Source: Roseomonas sp. HF4
GTDB lineage: Bacteria; Pseudomonadota; Alphaproteobacteria; Acetobacterales; Acetobacteraceae
DNA: 64,000 nt
Direction of reading: 5' to 3'
NCBI RefSeq assembly: GCF_005222755.1
Contig: NZ_STGD01000006.1
Location: 124,001 to 188,000 of the forward strand
Made by a program: the position numbers and the translations under genes
Shown here: positions 18,609 through 29,826 of the stretch, one piece after another
Layout: every line of letters starts with the position of its first letter
How positions within the stretch are numbered: the first letter of the stretch is position 1
The notes under the pieces: model-generated
Database searches by the model: none
What the model was told of the DNA's origin: nothing
The model's input: only the letters and a program-made list of their open reading frames with translations

Positions 18609-18618
18609 GGAGCCTGAC

Positions 18619-19761
18619 ATGAGCGACATCACCGCCACTCCGCCGACGATCCGCGCCAGCACCCCGCGCTCGGCGCCGCTCACCGCCATCGGCCCGATCG
18701 CCTGGGCGCGCGCCAACCTGTTCTCGGGCTGGCTGTCCACCGCAGTCACGCTGCTGATGGGCTACCTGATCGTCCGCGCCACCATGGGCTTCGTGGACTG
18801 GGCCTTCATCAACGCCATCTGGTCGGTGCCGGTCGCGCCGAACGGCCAGGCGCAGACCCAGGCCTGCCGCGACCTCGGCGGCAGCGGCGCCTGCTGGGCC
18901 GTGGTGACCGAGAAGCACCGCTTCATGCTGTTCGGCACCTACCCGTACGAGGAACACTGGCGCCCGGCGCTGGTGTGCGTGCTGTTCGTGACGCTCTATG
19001 TCGTCTCGGCGCTGAAGCGCTTCTGGAACTGGACGCTGGTGCCGATCTGGATCGGCACGCTGACGGCGATCGGCGTGCTGATGTGGGGCGGCATCCTCGG
19101 CCTGTCCTATGTGCCGCAGGAACGCTGGGGCGGCCTGCCGATCACGCTGATCCTGGCGACCTTCGGCCTGGCCTTCGCCTTCCCGCTGTCGATCCTGGTC
19201 GCGCTGGGCCGCCGGTCGAACCTGCCGGCGATCAAGGTCCTGTGCGTCCTGTACGTTGAGCTGATCCGCGGCGTGCCGCTGATCAGCCTGCTGTTCATGG
19301 CGTCGGTGATGTTCCCGCTGTTCCTGCCCGAGGGCATGAACATCGACAAGCTGCTGCGCGCGCAGATCGCGATCATCCTGTTCGCCGGCGCCTACCTGGC
19401 CGAGGTGGTGCGCGCGGGGCTGCAATCCCTGCCGAAGGGCCAGTACGAGGCCGCCGACGCGATGGGCCTGTCCTACTGGCAGAAGACCGGCTTCATCATC
19501 CTGCCGCAGGCGCTGCGCATGGTGATCCCGCCGCTGGTCAACACCTTCATCGGCTTCTTCAAGGACACCTCGCTGGTGCTGATCATCGGCATCTTCGATC
19601 TGCTGACCGCAGGCAAGACCGCGATCGTCGAGCCCGCCTGGCAGGGCTTCGGCGTCGAGGTCTACGTCTTCGTCGGCATGATCTACCTGGTGTTCTGCTT
19701 CGCCATGTCGAAATACAGCCAGGGCCTGGAGGCGGACCTCAACCGCCACCGCGCGCGCTGA
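18619..19761 (+). CDS. aapM: General L-amino-acid ABC transporter permease AapM
   Basis: A 380-residue partner permease. The N-terminal half holds the extra periplasmic loop with conserved Cys and Trp residues ([14 protein letters not shown]) seen in AapM/BztC. The C-terminal half has [18 protein letters not shown] and the EAA loop [16 protein letters not shown], then [19 protein letters not shown]. It completes the transmembrane channel with AapQ. aapP starts 32 bp downstream. Confidence 0.94.
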   Translation: MSDITATPPTIRASTPRSAPLTAIGPIAWARANLFSGWLSTAVTLLMGYLIVRATMGFVDWAFINAIWSVPVAPNGQAQTQACRDLGGSGACWAVVTEKHRFMLFGTYPYEEHWRPALVCVLFVTLYVVSALKRFWNWTLVPIWIGTLTAIGVLMWGGILGLSYVPQERWGGLPITLILATFGLAFAFPLSILVALGRRSNLPAIKVLCVLYVELIRGVPLISLLFMASVMFPLFLPEGMNIDKLLRAQIAIILFAGAYLAEVVRAGLQSLPKGQYEAADAMGLSYWQKTGFIILPQALRMVIPPLVNTFIGFFKDTSLVLIIGIFDLLTAGKTAIVEPAWQGFGVEVYVFVGMIYLVFCFAMSKYSQGLEADLNRHRAR

Positions 19762-19793
19762 ACCACCAACTCCGATCTGGGACGCGAGAGAAC

Positions 19794-20591
<798 letters not shown>

Positions 20592-20702
20592 CGCGCGCTT
20601 CCCATGCGGCGCACGGCGGGCACCCTTCGTCGCCGTGCATGGCGGTGCAACATGACCAGGCTTGCGTCACCGGGTCCGGCAAACACAATGTCGTCGCATT
20701 GC

Positions 20703-20724
20703 GGCCCGGGGCCCGTCCCGGGCC
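20703..20724. repeat. Perfect 8-bp hairpin between aapP and kup
   Basis: GGCCCGGG and CCCGGGCC enclose a GCCCGT loop. It lies 21 bp before the probable kup start, so it may end aapP transcripts or sit in the kup leader. No T-tract follows. Confidence 0.4.
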
Positions 20725-20745
20725 ACGCCGCGGAGCACCCCTGAG

Positions 20746-22638
20746 TTGAGCACCCCCTCGCACGGGCACTCGCCCGCCGACCGGCCGATGACGCCAGCCC
20801 TGCTGATCGGCGTGCTGGGTGTCGTCTACGGCGATATCGGCACCAGCCCCCTTTATGCGATGCGTGCCTCCGCCCAGCACTTCGCGGATGGCGGGCTGGA
20901 ACGATGGGAGATCCTGGGCCTGCTCAGCCTGATCTTCTGGTCGCTGAACCTCGTCGTGACCTTCAAGTACGTCACCTTCGTCCTGCGCGCGGATAACCGC
21001 GGCGAAGGCGGCATCCTCTCCATCATGGCACTGGCGCAGCAGGGCCTGACCGGCGCGCGCGCCAAGTGGATCGTCGCCGTCATCGGCATGATCGGCGCGA
21101 GCCTGTTCTTCGGCGACGGGATCATCACCCCCGCGATCTCGGTACTGTCGGCGGTGGAAGGGCTGAAGGTCGTCTCCCCGGCCTTCGAGGCCGCGGTCGT
21201 ACCGATCGCGATCGGCGTGCTGCTGGCGCTGTTCCTGGTGCAGTATCGGGGCACCGCCTCGGTCGGCATGGTGTTCGGGCCGATCTGCGCCGTATGGTTC
21301 GCGGTGATCGGCCTGCTGGGCCTGATCGAGATCCTGCGCCATCCCTCCATCCTTGTCGCGCTCTCGCCGCACTACGCCGTGCAGTTCTGCCTCGAATACC
21401 GCCTGGCCGCATTCATCGCGTTCGGCTCGGTGGTGCTGGCCGTCACGGGCGCCGAGGCGCTCTATGCCGACATGGGGCATTTCGGCCGCAAGCCGATGCG
21501 CTTCGCCTGGCTGTTCTTCGTGCTGCCGGCGCTGGCGCTGAACTATTACGGCCAGGGCGCGCTGCTGCTGAGCGACCCGGCGACGATCGTCAATCCCTTC
21601 TACCTGCTCGCGCCCGAATGGTTCCGCCTGCCGCTCGTGATCCTCGCCACCGCCGCGACGATCATCGCGAGCCAGGCGATGATTTCCGGCGCGTTCTCGA
21701 TCGCCCGGCAATGCGTGCAACTCGGCTTCCTGCCGCGGCTCGAGGTGCGGCACACCAGCGCGACCGAGGAAGGTCAGATCTACCTGCCGCAGGTGAATTT
21801 CGCGCTGCTCATCGGGGTCGTCATCCTGGTCACGGAGTTCCGCGATTCCGACAGCCTGGCCGCGGCCTACGGTCTGGCCGTGACCGGCACATTCGTGTGC
21901 ACCTCGCTGCTTGCGGCAATCGTCTACTACACGCGCTTCCGCTGGCCGCTGCTGCTGGTCGTGCCGGTGTTCGGCGCCTTCCTGTTGCTGGACGTCATCT
22001 TCTTCGCATCCAACGTCGTGAAGATACCGGATGGCGGCTACGTGCCGGTGGTCGTCGGTACGGCCCTGTTCATCCTGATGAGCACGTGGCGAAAGGGGCG
22101 CGAGCTGCTCTTCGCGCGCTTCCGCCAGGACGGGCTGCCGCTCAAATCCTTCATCGCCCGCCTGCCGCAGTCCCGCACCACCCGCGTGCCCGGCATGGCG
22201 GTGTTCATGACCAGTCAGGCGGATTTCCTGCCCGGCGCGCTGCTGCACAACCTCAAGCACAACAAGGTGCTGCACGAGCGCGTGCTGTTCGTCACCGTGA
22301 CCAACGAGCCGGTGCCCTACGTGCCCGCCGACCAGCGCCGCACGGTCGACCAGCTTGCCCCCGACATCCATCGCGTGGCGCTGCGCTACGGCTTCCAGGA
22401 AAGCCCGAACATCCCGAAGGAGCTCGAGGCACTGAAGGACGAAGGGATCCCCTACGAGCCGATGCAGACGTCCTACTTCCTGGGGCGAGAGACGGTGGTC
22501 GCGGCCGCCGTGCCCAAGATGTCGCGCTGGCGGCAGTGGCTGTTCACCATCATGTCGCGCAACGCCGTGCCGGCGACCGAGTTCTTCCGCATCCCGTCGG
22601 ACCGCGTGGTCGAGCTCGGCGTGCGGGTGGCCATCTGA
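20746..22638 (+). CDS. kup: KUP-family potassium uptake transporter
   Basis: A 630-residue K+/H+ symporter. The N-terminal signature is [17 protein letters not shown], followed by about twelve membrane helices, including [21 protein letters not shown] loop residues and [19 protein letters not shown] cytoplasmic C-terminal domain begins near residue 465. The TTG at 20746 has a GGAG sequence about 10 nt upstream and gives the family's usual length. The ATG at 20788 would remove 14 residues, and the TTG at 20662 gives an atypical tail. The next small gene overlaps its stop. Confidence 0.92.
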   Translation: MSTPSHGHSPADRPMTPALLIGVLGVVYGDIGTSPLYAMRASAQHFADGGLERWEILGLLSLIFWSLNLVVTFKYVTFVLRADNRGEGGILSIMALAQQGLTGARAKWIVAVIGMIGASLFFGDGIITPAISVLSAVEGLKVVSPAFEAAVVPIAIGVLLALFLVQYRGTASVGMVFGPICAVWFAVIGLLGLIEILRHPSILVALSPHYAVQFCLEYRLAAFIAFGSVVLAVTGAEALYADMGHFGRKPMRFAWLFFVLPALALNYYGQGALLLSDPATIVNPFYLLAPEWFRLPLVILATAATIIASQAMISGAFSIARQCVQLGFLPRLEVRHTSATEEGQIYLPQVNFALLIGVVILVTEFRDSDSLAAAYGLAVTGTFVCTSLLAAIVYYTRFRWPLLLVVPVFGAFLLLDVIFFASNVVKIPDGGYVPVVVGTALFILMSTWRKGRELLFARFRQDGLPLKSFIARLPQSRTTRVPGMAVFMTSQADFLPGALLHNLKHNKVLHERVLFVTVTNEPVPYVPADQRRTVDQLAPDIHRVALRYGFQESPNIPKELEALKDEGIPYEPMQTSYFLGRETVVAAAVPKMSRWRQWLFTIMSRNAVPATEFFRIPSDRVVELGVRVAI

Positions 22639-23006
22639 TGACGGCCACGGTGCTGCTCGCGCTGGCCGCCGGGCCCGGCTTCCCCGAGGGCAGCACCGAG
22701 CACCGCTACGAGATCGAGCTCGCCCTCGATGCCGTCGGGCAGCCGGACCCGGCCGCCTGGTCGGCCGACCCGGCGTCCTGGCGCGCGCGGCGGATCGCCC
22801 CGGATGCACCGCCCGCCGAGGGCGACGTGCAGTACGAACCGGACCATGGCTGGTCGATCCGCTTCTTCGCCGCCGCGGCCGAAGGGCCCGACGCGCCCGA
22901 GACGCGCTTCGACTGCGGCGCCGAGCCGCTCCGCCCCGGCGCGCACGTCACGGTCACGGAGCCGGACGGCGCGTCCTATGCCTACCGGGTGGTCGGCGTG
23001 GGCTGA
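22638..23006 (+). CDS. Small acidic protein of unknown function, coupled to kup
   Basis: A 122-residue protein, clearly acidic (about 18 Asp/Glu against 8 Arg and no Lys). It has no signal peptide after the short hydrophobic start and no recognised domain. Codon third positions are G/C-rich like real genes here. Its ATG overlaps the kup stop (TGATG), so it is translationally coupled to kup. It ends 11 bp from the convergent cysteine-peptidase gene. A role with Kup is more likely from the coupling; an immunity role for the neighbouring peptidase is only a possibility. Confidence 0.6.
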   Translation: MTATVLLALAAGPGFPEGSTEHRYEIELALDAVGQPDPAAWSADPASWRARRIAPDAPPAEGDVQYEPDHGWSIRFFAAAAEGPDAPETRFDCGAEPLRPGAHVTVTEPDGASYAYRVVGVG

Positions 23007-23017
23007 CAGGGCCGCCG

Positions 23018-23638
23018 CTATTTCCGGCGGATGATCCAGCCCGTCATCTTGCCGCTCTTGAAGCGCGTGGCGCCGCTTCCCGACAGGGCCGTCGGATGCA
23101 CGTCGCCGTCGCCCGGGTCGTTCATCATCGCGTAGGTCGTGGCGCCCGGGCCGGCGGTCTCGTCCACGCAGACGAAATGCGCGCCGCCAGCGTCCCAGGC
23201 CACGTGCACGATGCAGGGCGCGCCGGCCGCGACCGCGGCCTTCACCGCCCCGGCCATGCCGGCCTCGCCGACATTGACGCATTCCCAGTTGCCGAGGCCG
23301 AGGCGGTTCAGCACCTCGGGATGCTTCAGGCCGTTGGTGTAGGAGGTGCCGTCATAGACCGTGCCGACCACGTCGCCGTAGATCTTGTACACCTGCGGCT
23401 CGGTCTTCACGGCATAGCCCACGGCGGCCTCGGCCAGGGTCTTGCCGAGGTAGGAGCCGACCACGGGCACGGTGCTGACCTGCGCGCCGGCCGCCATGCC
23501 CGCGAACATCAGGCCCTTCTTCATCTTGAAGTTGACCATGAGGATGCAGGCGATGCCGCAGGAATTCACCTGCTCCTGCTTCCTGACGACATGGGCGGTC
23601 ATGAAGCGCGTGAACCGTATATGCCAGGAACTGGCCAT
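23018..23638 (-). CDS. Papain-like (C39-type) cysteine peptidase domain protein, candidate type VI cargo
   Basis: A 206-residue protein without a signal peptide. The N-terminal motif RKQEQVNSCGIACILMV places Gln21 or Gln23 and Cys27 as oxyanion and nucleophile residues. GGAHFVCVD provides His154, and MMNDPGDG near residue 174 provides the Asn/Asp. This is the Cys-His-Asp order of C39-like and AvrRpt2-like peptidases. It starts with an AGGAG ribosome-binding site and is divergent from vgrG across 255 bp. The location suggests an effector delivered by the neighbouring VgrG/PAAR cassette. A housekeeping peptidase is the alternative. Confidence 0.7.
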   Translation of the reverse strand: MASSWHIRFTRFMTAHVVRKQEQVNSCGIACILMVNFKMKKGLMFAGMAAGAQVSTVPVVGSYLGKTLAEAAVGYAVKTEPQVYKIYGDVVGTVYDGTSYTNGLKHPEVLNRLGLGNWECVNVGEAGMAGAVKAAVAAGAPCIVHVAWDAGGAHFVCVDETAGPGATTYAMMNDPGDGDVHPTALSGSGATRFKSGKMTGWIIRRK

Positions 23639-23893
23639 GGGGCGTCTCCTGAGGCACCGGGCGTGCCGGCGACATCGCCGTGCCGTGCCGCGGGCAGCCT
23701 GGGCTCAGGTGGGGCGCCGCCACAACGAAGCGATTCATGTCACGCGCCAACGGGCGCCGGATGTGCAACGCTTCAGATCGGTCCATCCGGCGCGACGCCA
23801 GGATGCGCCGGTTGAAAGCGAAATCTTGCCGCCCTCGGTGACGACGGTATCGTCGCACTCTGCGGCAGCGGGCCGGGATGGAGGCGCAGCGGC

Positions 23894-26083
23894 GTGACAT
23901 ACGACCAGACCAACCGGATTCTCGCGATCACGACGGATCTCGGCGACAACAAGGCCGTGCTGACGGAGGTCGATGGGGAGGACGCCATCTCCCGCCCCTT
24001 CCTGCTACGGATCGCCTTCGCGACCGAGGAGCCGGCATCGGCGGTCAAGGCGCTGCTCGGCACCGGCGTCACGCTCTCCTTCGGCCGGCCGGGGGATTCG
24101 GATGTCGGGCCGACCGGCATGGAGCGGCGGCCCTTCCATGGCCGGATCTGCCGCCTGACGCGCGGCTTCGTCAGCCGCGGCGAGGCGACGGAATGGCGCG
24201 CCGAGGTGGTGCCCGACATCTGGTTCATGTCCCGCACGACCGACTGCTGCATCTACCAGAACAAAACGGTGCCCGAGATCATCGAGGACAAGCTCGGCAA
24301 GCACGGCGTCACCAACTACGAACTGCGCCTGACCGGCAGCTACCAGCCCGTCGAGTACTGCGTGCAGTACCGGGAGACGACGCTGAACTTCATCTCGCGG
24401 CTGATGGAGCAGTCGGGCATCTGCTTCTGGCACGAGCATGAGGAAGGCACGCATACCCTCGTCATCAGCGACATCAACAACAACGCGCCGCTGGCGCCCT
24501 GGCCGGACCTGCCGATCGGCGGGCGCCGCGACAGCGCCGCGATCCGGCGGCTCGACGAGGAATTCGCCGTCCGCTCGCACGGGCGCGTGCTGCGCGACTA
24601 CAACTTCGAGATGGTCGACAAGCTGCCGGTGGACGTGCCCACCACGAAGGAGGTCGGGCCGGCCGGCTTCTCGGAACTCTACGACTATCCCGGCCTCTAT
24701 CAGGAAAGCGGCCCGGGCCGCGACATCGCCGAACACCAGATGGAAGCCGACGAGGCGCTGCACCAGCGCCTGCGCGGCGAGAGCGGCGTCGCCGGCCTCG
24801 ATGCCGGCCTGCGCATCAAGATCGAGGGGATCGACGACAGCGAGGTGCTGGTCACCGAGGTCCGCCACAGCGGCCAGGACTACAGCCACTGGACGGCCAA
24901 CATGTGGGGCCGGCGCGAGCCGGTCGAGCCCTCCTACGCCAACACCTTCGTCTGCATGCCCAAGGCCGTGCCCTTCCGGCCCGAGCGCACCTCCCCCAAG
25001 CCCTTCGTGCAGGGGCCGCAGACCGCGATCGTGACCGGCCCCTCGGGCGAGGAGATCCACACCGACGAGCACGGCCGCATCAAGGTCGCCTTCCACTGGG
25101 ACCGGCTCGACCCGTCCGACGACACGTCGTCCTGCTGGCTGCGCGTCTCGCAGGGCTGGGCGGGGTCGAGCTACGGCCAGGTGCACATCCCGCGCATCGG
25201 GCACGAGGTCATCGTGGACTTCCTGGAAGGCGACCCCGACCGACCGATCGTCACGGGGCGAGTCTACAACGGCAACAACAAGCATCCCTGGTCGCTGCCC
25301 GCGAACAAGACGCAATCCGGCATCAAGACCGACAGCTCGCTCGGCGGGGGCGGCTCGAACGAGATCCGCTTCGAGGACAAGAAGGGCTCCGAGCAGATCT
25401 ACGTCCACGCCGAGAAGGACCTCGACAGCGAGGTCGAGAACAACGAGACGCGCAAGGTCGGGCTCGCGGGCACCGGCAACCGCACGACGGACATCAAGAA
25501 CGACGAGACACTGACGGTCGGCGGCAACAAGAAGACCGACGTGACCGGCAACTTCGACGAGACGATCATGGGCAAGGAGACGCGCAGCGTCACGGGCGAC
25601 GTCTCCGAGACCTTCATGGCGAACGAGACCCGCAACGTCATGGGCTCGATGAAGGAGACCGTGATCGGCACCGTCACCCAGAACGTGACGGGCAGCATGT
25701 CGCAGACGATCATCGGCGGGCTGACCGTGACGACCCCGGCGACGGTCTCGATCACCGCGGCCGCCGGCATCACCCTGACCGCGCCGGCGGGCATCAAGCT
25801 GGTCGCGCCGGGCGGCAACACCACGATCGACAGCTTCCTCGAGAGCATCGGCAACATCAACCGCGACAGCTTCGGCATGGCGATCGCCGTCAACCTGACC
25901 AAAATGGACATCAACGGCCTCGCCATGGCCAAGGTCCAGACGAAAATTGAGAACGTGAAAATAGCGATGGCGAAGGTCGACATGGCGTATAACGACGTGC
26001 GTGTGGAAGTCTCGAAGAACGTCATGAAGGCGACCCAGAGTTCCACCATCCTCCACCGCGCCGCCATGCACATGCTGCTCTAG
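23894..26083 (+). CDS. vgrG: Type VI secretion system tip protein VgrG
   Basis: A 729-residue VgrG (TssI). Residues 1 to about 330 form the gp27-like base, with VEYCVQYRETTLNFISRLME typical of the family. Residues about 385-470 are the gp5 OB-fold (TDEHGRIKVAFHWDR, GQVHIPRIGHEVIVDFLEGD). Residues about 475-640 form the beta-helical spike with repeated ETR/VTG units. The last 75 residues are an unusual helical tail rich in MAKV-type repeats and lower in GC. The GTG start has a GGAGG ribosome-binding site. It leads a cassette of delivery genes; no core T6SS genes are in the window. Confidence 0.96.
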   Translation: MTYDQTNRILAITTDLGDNKAVLTEVDGEDAISRPFLLRIAFATEEPASAVKALLGTGVTLSFGRPGDSDVGPTGMERRPFHGRICRLTRGFVSRGEATEWRAEVVPDIWFMSRTTDCCIYQNKTVPEIIEDKLGKHGVTNYELRLTGSYQPVEYCVQYRETTLNFISRLMEQSGICFWHEHEEGTHTLVISDINNNAPLAPWPDLPIGGRRDSAAIRRLDEEFAVRSHGRVLRDYNFEMVDKLPVDVPTTKEVGPAGFSELYDYPGLYQESGPGRDIAEHQMEADEALHQRLRGESGVAGLDAGLRIKIEGIDDSEVLVTEVRHSGQDYSHWTANMWGRREPVEPSYANTFVCMPKAVPFRPERTSPKPFVQGPQTAIVTGPSGEEIHTDEHGRIKVAFHWDRLDPSDDTSSCWLRVSQGWAGSSYGQVHIPRIGHEVIVDFLEGDPDRPIVTGRVYNGNNKHPWSLPANKTQSGIKTDSSLGGGGSNEIRFEDKKGSEQIYVHAEKDLDSEVENNETRKVGLAGTGNRTTDIKNDETLTVGGNKKTDVTGNFDETIMGKETRSVTGDVSETFMANETRNVMGSMKETVIGTVTQNVTGSMSQTIIGGLTVTTPATVSITAAAGITLTAPAGIKLVAPGGNTTIDSFLESIGNINRDSFGMAIAVNLTKMDINGLAMAKVQTKIENVKIAMAKVDMAYNDVRVEVSKNVMKATQSSTILHRAAMHMLL

Positions 26084-26109
26084 GCGGGGGCCAGGCTGGT
26101 GCATCCGCC

Positions 26110-28737
26110 ATGAGGGTCGTCAAGCCGCTCTGCGTCGGCCTCATGACGCGCCCGTTCGAGAACCAGCGGCGCTTCTATCTTGGCGTCGCGGTGCTCTGCT
26201 TCGTCCCCCTCGGCACCGAGGAGGCGCTGTTCTCCGAGGCCGGCATGTGGAAGATGCTGGGCGAGGAACTGCCGCCCGAACAGCCGCTCGACCTCGTGGT
26301 GCCGAAGCGCGTCGCGGAATACCTGGTGCTGGGCCGCGCCTTCGCGCCGGGCGGCACGCCCATGCAGGCGGTGCGCGTCACCGCGCGCGTCGGCGCGCTG
26401 AACAAGTCCCTGATCGTGGTGGGCGACAGCTACGAGGATGGCGGGCGCCTGATCCCGCCGGTGCCCTTCGCCGACATGCGGCTCGACTGGACGCGGGCCT
26501 ATGGCGGGCCGAAGCACGCCGAGAACCCGATCGGCCGGGGGATGGAGGAGATGGCGGTGCCGGGGGTCGGCCTCGTCGTCCCGCGCCCGAACATCGAGGA
26601 CCCGGCGGTGGCGCCCGAGCACCGGCGCCGCCGCACCGCCGGCTTCGGCCCGATGGACCAGGCCTGGCCGCAGCGCGCGCGCTTCGCCGGCACCTACGAC
26701 GACCGCTGGCTGCGCGACGACTTCCCGGGCTTCGCGCGGGACATGGACTGGCGCTTCTTCAACGCGGCGCCGGCCGACCAGCATTTCCCGGGCGCGCTCG
26801 CGGGGACCGAGGACTACGCCTTCGAGAACCTCCACCCCGATGAGCCGGCGCTGCAGGGGCGCCTGCCCGGCCTCGCGCCGCGCTTCTTCATCGAGCGCAA
26901 GGGCGCCGCGGGCAGCCTCGAGGAAGTGCCGCTCGGCCTCACCACGCTGCTGTTCGTGCCGCATCGGCGTCGCGCCGTGCTGGTCCATCACGGCGTCGCC
27001 GAGATCGCGGAGGAAGACGGGCGGGACATCCTCTGCGCCGTCGCCGGCGTGGACCGCGCCGCGGCGCCGCGCCCGGCGTCGCATTACGACGCGGTGCGCG
27101 TCGCCCGCGCGGATCCCGACAAGGGCCCGATCCTCGCGATGCGCGAGAGCGACCTGGCGCCCAAGGACATGCTGCGCCCCGACCCCGACATGGAGGCGAT
27201 GAACAAGCTCCTCGCGAGCCAGAACCTGCTCGCGAAGAACGGTCGCCGCGATTCCGAGGCGCGGATCGCGCGCGCCCGCGCCATGGTGGCCGAATACGAC
27301 CTCGATCCGGACGAGCACGGCCCGGGGCTGCTGCCGCCCGACCCGCCGCCGCCCTCGCTCGACGACCTGCCCGCGCGCATCGAGCAGGCCTTCGAGGACG
27401 CCCGCAAGGCCGAGGCCGCCGCCGAGGCGGCACCGCAGATGAGCGACGAGGAGCTCGAGAAGACCCTCGTGGGCAGCGGGATGACGGTGGCGCAGGTCCG
27501 GGCCGAGCACAACGAGCAGCCGACCGGCCCGCCGACCTACACCGCCGAGCGCCAGCGCGCGGACCTGCGCCAGACGGCCGTCGAGGTGCGCGCCGCCGGC
27601 GGCGACGCGAGCGAGATCGACGAGATCCTCGCCGACCCGATGATGAATTCGCTCTGGGAGCAGAGCGAGCGCGAGCAGCGCAACGCCTACCTGATGGCCG
27701 CGCACCACCAGGGCCCGGCCCGCCAGCTCAGCGACCGCCGGTCGCAGGCGCTGCGCACGACCGACCTGCCCGCCCGGGGCAAGAACCTGGTGCGCATCAA
27801 CCTCTGCGGCGCGGACCTCTCGGGCATCGACCTGTCGGGCGCGGACCTGACCGAGGCCTGGCTCGACGGCGCCAACCTCGAAGGTGCCAACCTGACCGGG
27901 GCGATCCTCAAGGACACGGTCCTGTCGCATGCGCGCCTGGCCGGCGCCCGGCTCGACCGGGCGCAGATGACGGGCGCCAACCTCGGCGCCGCGCGCGCCG
28001 CCGGCGCGGTGCTGGATGGCGCGGTGCTGCGCAACGCCGTGCTGGCCAAGGCCGACCTCACCGGCGCGTCGCTGCGCGGCGCGGACCTCGAGGGGGCGGA
28101 CCTGATGGAGGCGCGGCTCGACGGCGCGGTGCTCGAGGGGGCGAAGGCGCCCTCGGCGCTGTTCATGCGCCTGAACCTCGCCGGATGCCTTGCGGCGCGT
28201 GCCGCGTTCGAGAGCGCGACCTTCCTCGAATGCGACCTGCGCGGCATCGACTTCAGCGGCGCCAATCTCGCCGGCGCCGCCTTCCTGACCTGCGACCTGC
28301 GCGGCCTGCGCGCGCCGGGCGCGGACCTCCGCAAGGCGGTGCTCAACAACGGCTGCGACCTGACCGAGGCCGTGCTGGAGGGCGCCGACCTCAGGGCCGC
28401 GAACCTGCGGGGCGCGATCCTGGCCCGCGCGATGCTCTCGGGCGCGAAGCTGGCCGACGCGGATCTCTCGGACGCGGTGCTCGAGGATGCGCAGATGCAG
28501 AACGTGAGCGCGCCGGGCGCCCGCTTCGTGGTGGCCGACCTGCGCCGCGCCGTGCTCGCGCGCGGGGACTTCATGCGCGCGGTGCTGCAGCGCGCCGACC
28601 TGCGCGGCGCCGACCTGACGGATGCGAGCTTCTACGAAGCCGACCTCGCGCGCGTGAAGACGGACGGGACGACCCGCTACCAGGGCATCCTGCAGACGCG
28701 CATGCGCCTGCGGCCGCGTGCGGAGCCCGCCCGATGA
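26110..28737 (+). CDS. DUF2169 domain protein with C-terminal pentapeptide repeats
   Basis: An 875-residue fusion. Residues 1 to about 320 are the DUF2169 domain found next to vgrG, with FVPLGTEEALFSEAGMWK, WTRAYGGPKHAENPIGRG and FFNAAPADQHFPG. A charged helical linker (about 330-550) follows. Residues about 555-865 are pentapeptide repeats of the A(D/N)LxG type forming a right-handed quadrilateral helix. DUF2169 proteins are thought to act as adaptors or chaperones for T6SS cargo. It begins 26 bp after vgrG and overlaps the next gene by 4 bp. Confidence 0.88.
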   Translation: MRVVKPLCVGLMTRPFENQRRFYLGVAVLCFVPLGTEEALFSEAGMWKMLGEELPPEQPLDLVVPKRVAEYLVLGRAFAPGGTPMQAVRVTARVGALNKSLIVVGDSYEDGGRLIPPVPFADMRLDWTRAYGGPKHAENPIGRGMEEMAVPGVGLVVPRPNIEDPAVAPEHRRRRTAGFGPMDQAWPQRARFAGTYDDRWLRDDFPGFARDMDWRFFNAAPADQHFPGALAGTEDYAFENLHPDEPALQGRLPGLAPRFFIERKGAAGSLEEVPLGLTTLLFVPHRRRAVLVHHGVAEIAEEDGRDILCAVAGVDRAAAPRPASHYDAVRVARADPDKGPILAMRESDLAPKDMLRPDPDMEAMNKLLASQNLLAKNGRRDSEARIARARAMVAEYDLDPDEHGPGLLPPDPPPPSLDDLPARIEQAFEDARKAEAAAEAAPQMSDEELEKTLVGSGMTVAQVRAEHNEQPTGPPTYTAERQRADLRQTAVEVRAAGGDASEIDEILADPMMNSLWEQSEREQRNAYLMAAHHQGPARQLSDRRSQALRTTDLPARGKNLVRINLCGADLSGIDLSGADLTEAWLDGANLEGANLTGAILKDTVLSHARLAGARLDRAQMTGANLGAARAAGAVLDGAVLRNAVLAKADLTGASLRGADLEGADLMEARLDGAVLEGAKAPSALFMRLNLAGCLAARAAFESATFLECDLRGIDFSGANLAGAAFLTCDLRGLRAPGADLRKAVLNNGCDLTEAVLEGADLRAANLRGAILARAMLSGAKLADADLSDAVLEDAQMQNVSAPGARFVVADLRRAVLARGDFMRAVLQRADLRGADLTDASFYEADLARVKTDGTTRYQGILQTRMRLRPRAEPAR

Positions 28738-29798
28738 CGCGCGACGAACTCGAGCGCGCCATCCACGGCGGCGAGGTGATCAGCCGCGCCTCCTTCGCCG
28801 GCGTGGCGCTGGACGGCGCGAAGCTTTCCGGCGGCGTCTTCGAGGCGGTCGATTTCTCCGGCGCCAACCTCGCCGGCGCGACCTTCCGCGAATCCATCCT
28901 CACCGGATGCCGCTTCGACGGCGGCAACCTCGCGGGCGTCGATGTCGGCCAGGCGGTGCTCGACAAATGCTCCTTCCGCGGCGTGCAGGCGACCGGGTTC
29001 AAGGCGGTCGCGGTGCAGGCCGGCGGCAGCGACTTCGGCGCCGCCATGCTGGAAGGGGCCGACCTGACGCTCGCGATGATCGCGCGCTGTCGGTTCGAAT
29101 GGACGAAGCTCGGCGGCGCCAATCTCGACAAGGCGACGCTGGCGGAATGCGCGACGATGGGCGCGGACTTCACGCGCGCCCGCCTGCCCGAGGCGGCGCT
29201 CATCGAGCCGGACCTGACGCGGTCGAGCATGGCCGGGGCGCAGTTCTTCCGCACCGTGCTGCTGAAGGCGAATCTCGCGGGGCGGAGCCTGGCCGGCCTC
29301 GCCTTCCCGCAGTGCCAGTTCATGGAGTCCGACCTGACGGGCTGCGACCTCACCAACGCCGACCTGCGCCAGGCCGGCTTCGGCAAGGCGAAGCTCGATG
29401 GCGCGCGCCTCGACGGCGCGCGGCTCGCGCAGGCGATCCTGATGGAGGCGAGCCTCGCGGGCGCGAGCCTCGTGCGGGCGGACCTCACGAGTGCCACGAT
29501 CTCGGGCGCCATCGCGCCGGAGGCGGATTTCTCGGGCGCGCGGATGTACCAGTGCATCGCCATCGGCCTGAAGGCGCCGCGCGCCCGCTTCTCCGGCGCC
29601 GACCTCACCTATGCCGATTTCAGCCATGCCGAGGTCGAGGGCGCCGGCTTCGACGGGGTCACCTTTTCCCGCACCGTGATGCATGCGGTGCGCGACGGCG
29701 GCGCGGACCTGGCCGGCCGGCGCGGCGTGATGCCGCAGGACCAGGAGCGCCACACGGCGGAGGGCTGGCACGCACGATGGCGCCAGCCGCAGAAATGA
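28734..29798 (+). CDS. Pentapeptide-repeat protein in the type VI cassette
   Basis: A 354-residue protein made almost wholly of pentapeptide repeats (for example GANLAGATFRESILTGCRFDGGNLAGV). A short helical N-terminus (MTRDELERAIHGGEVI) and a non-repeat tail from about residue 325 flank the repeats. It resembles the repeat half of the preceding protein and probably arose from it or shares its role in cargo handling. The start is set by the ATGA overlap with the DUF2169 gene. No enzymatic motif is visible. Confidence 0.85.
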   Translation: MTRDELERAIHGGEVISRASFAGVALDGAKLSGGVFEAVDFSGANLAGATFRESILTGCRFDGGNLAGVDVGQAVLDKCSFRGVQATGFKAVAVQAGGSDFGAAMLEGADLTLAMIARCRFEWTKLGGANLDKATLAECATMGADFTRARLPEAALIEPDLTRSSMAGAQFFRTVLLKANLAGRSLAGLAFPQCQFMESDLTGCDLTNADLRQAGFGKAKLDGARLDGARLAQAILMEASLAGASLVRADLTSATISGAIAPEADFSGARMYQCIAIGLKAPRARFSGADLTYADFSHAEVEGAGFDGVTFSRTVMHAVRDGGADLAGRRGVMPQDQERHTAEGWHARWRQPQK

Positions 29799-29826
29799 CG
29801 GGCCCGCGAGCCAGGAGAGCAGCACC

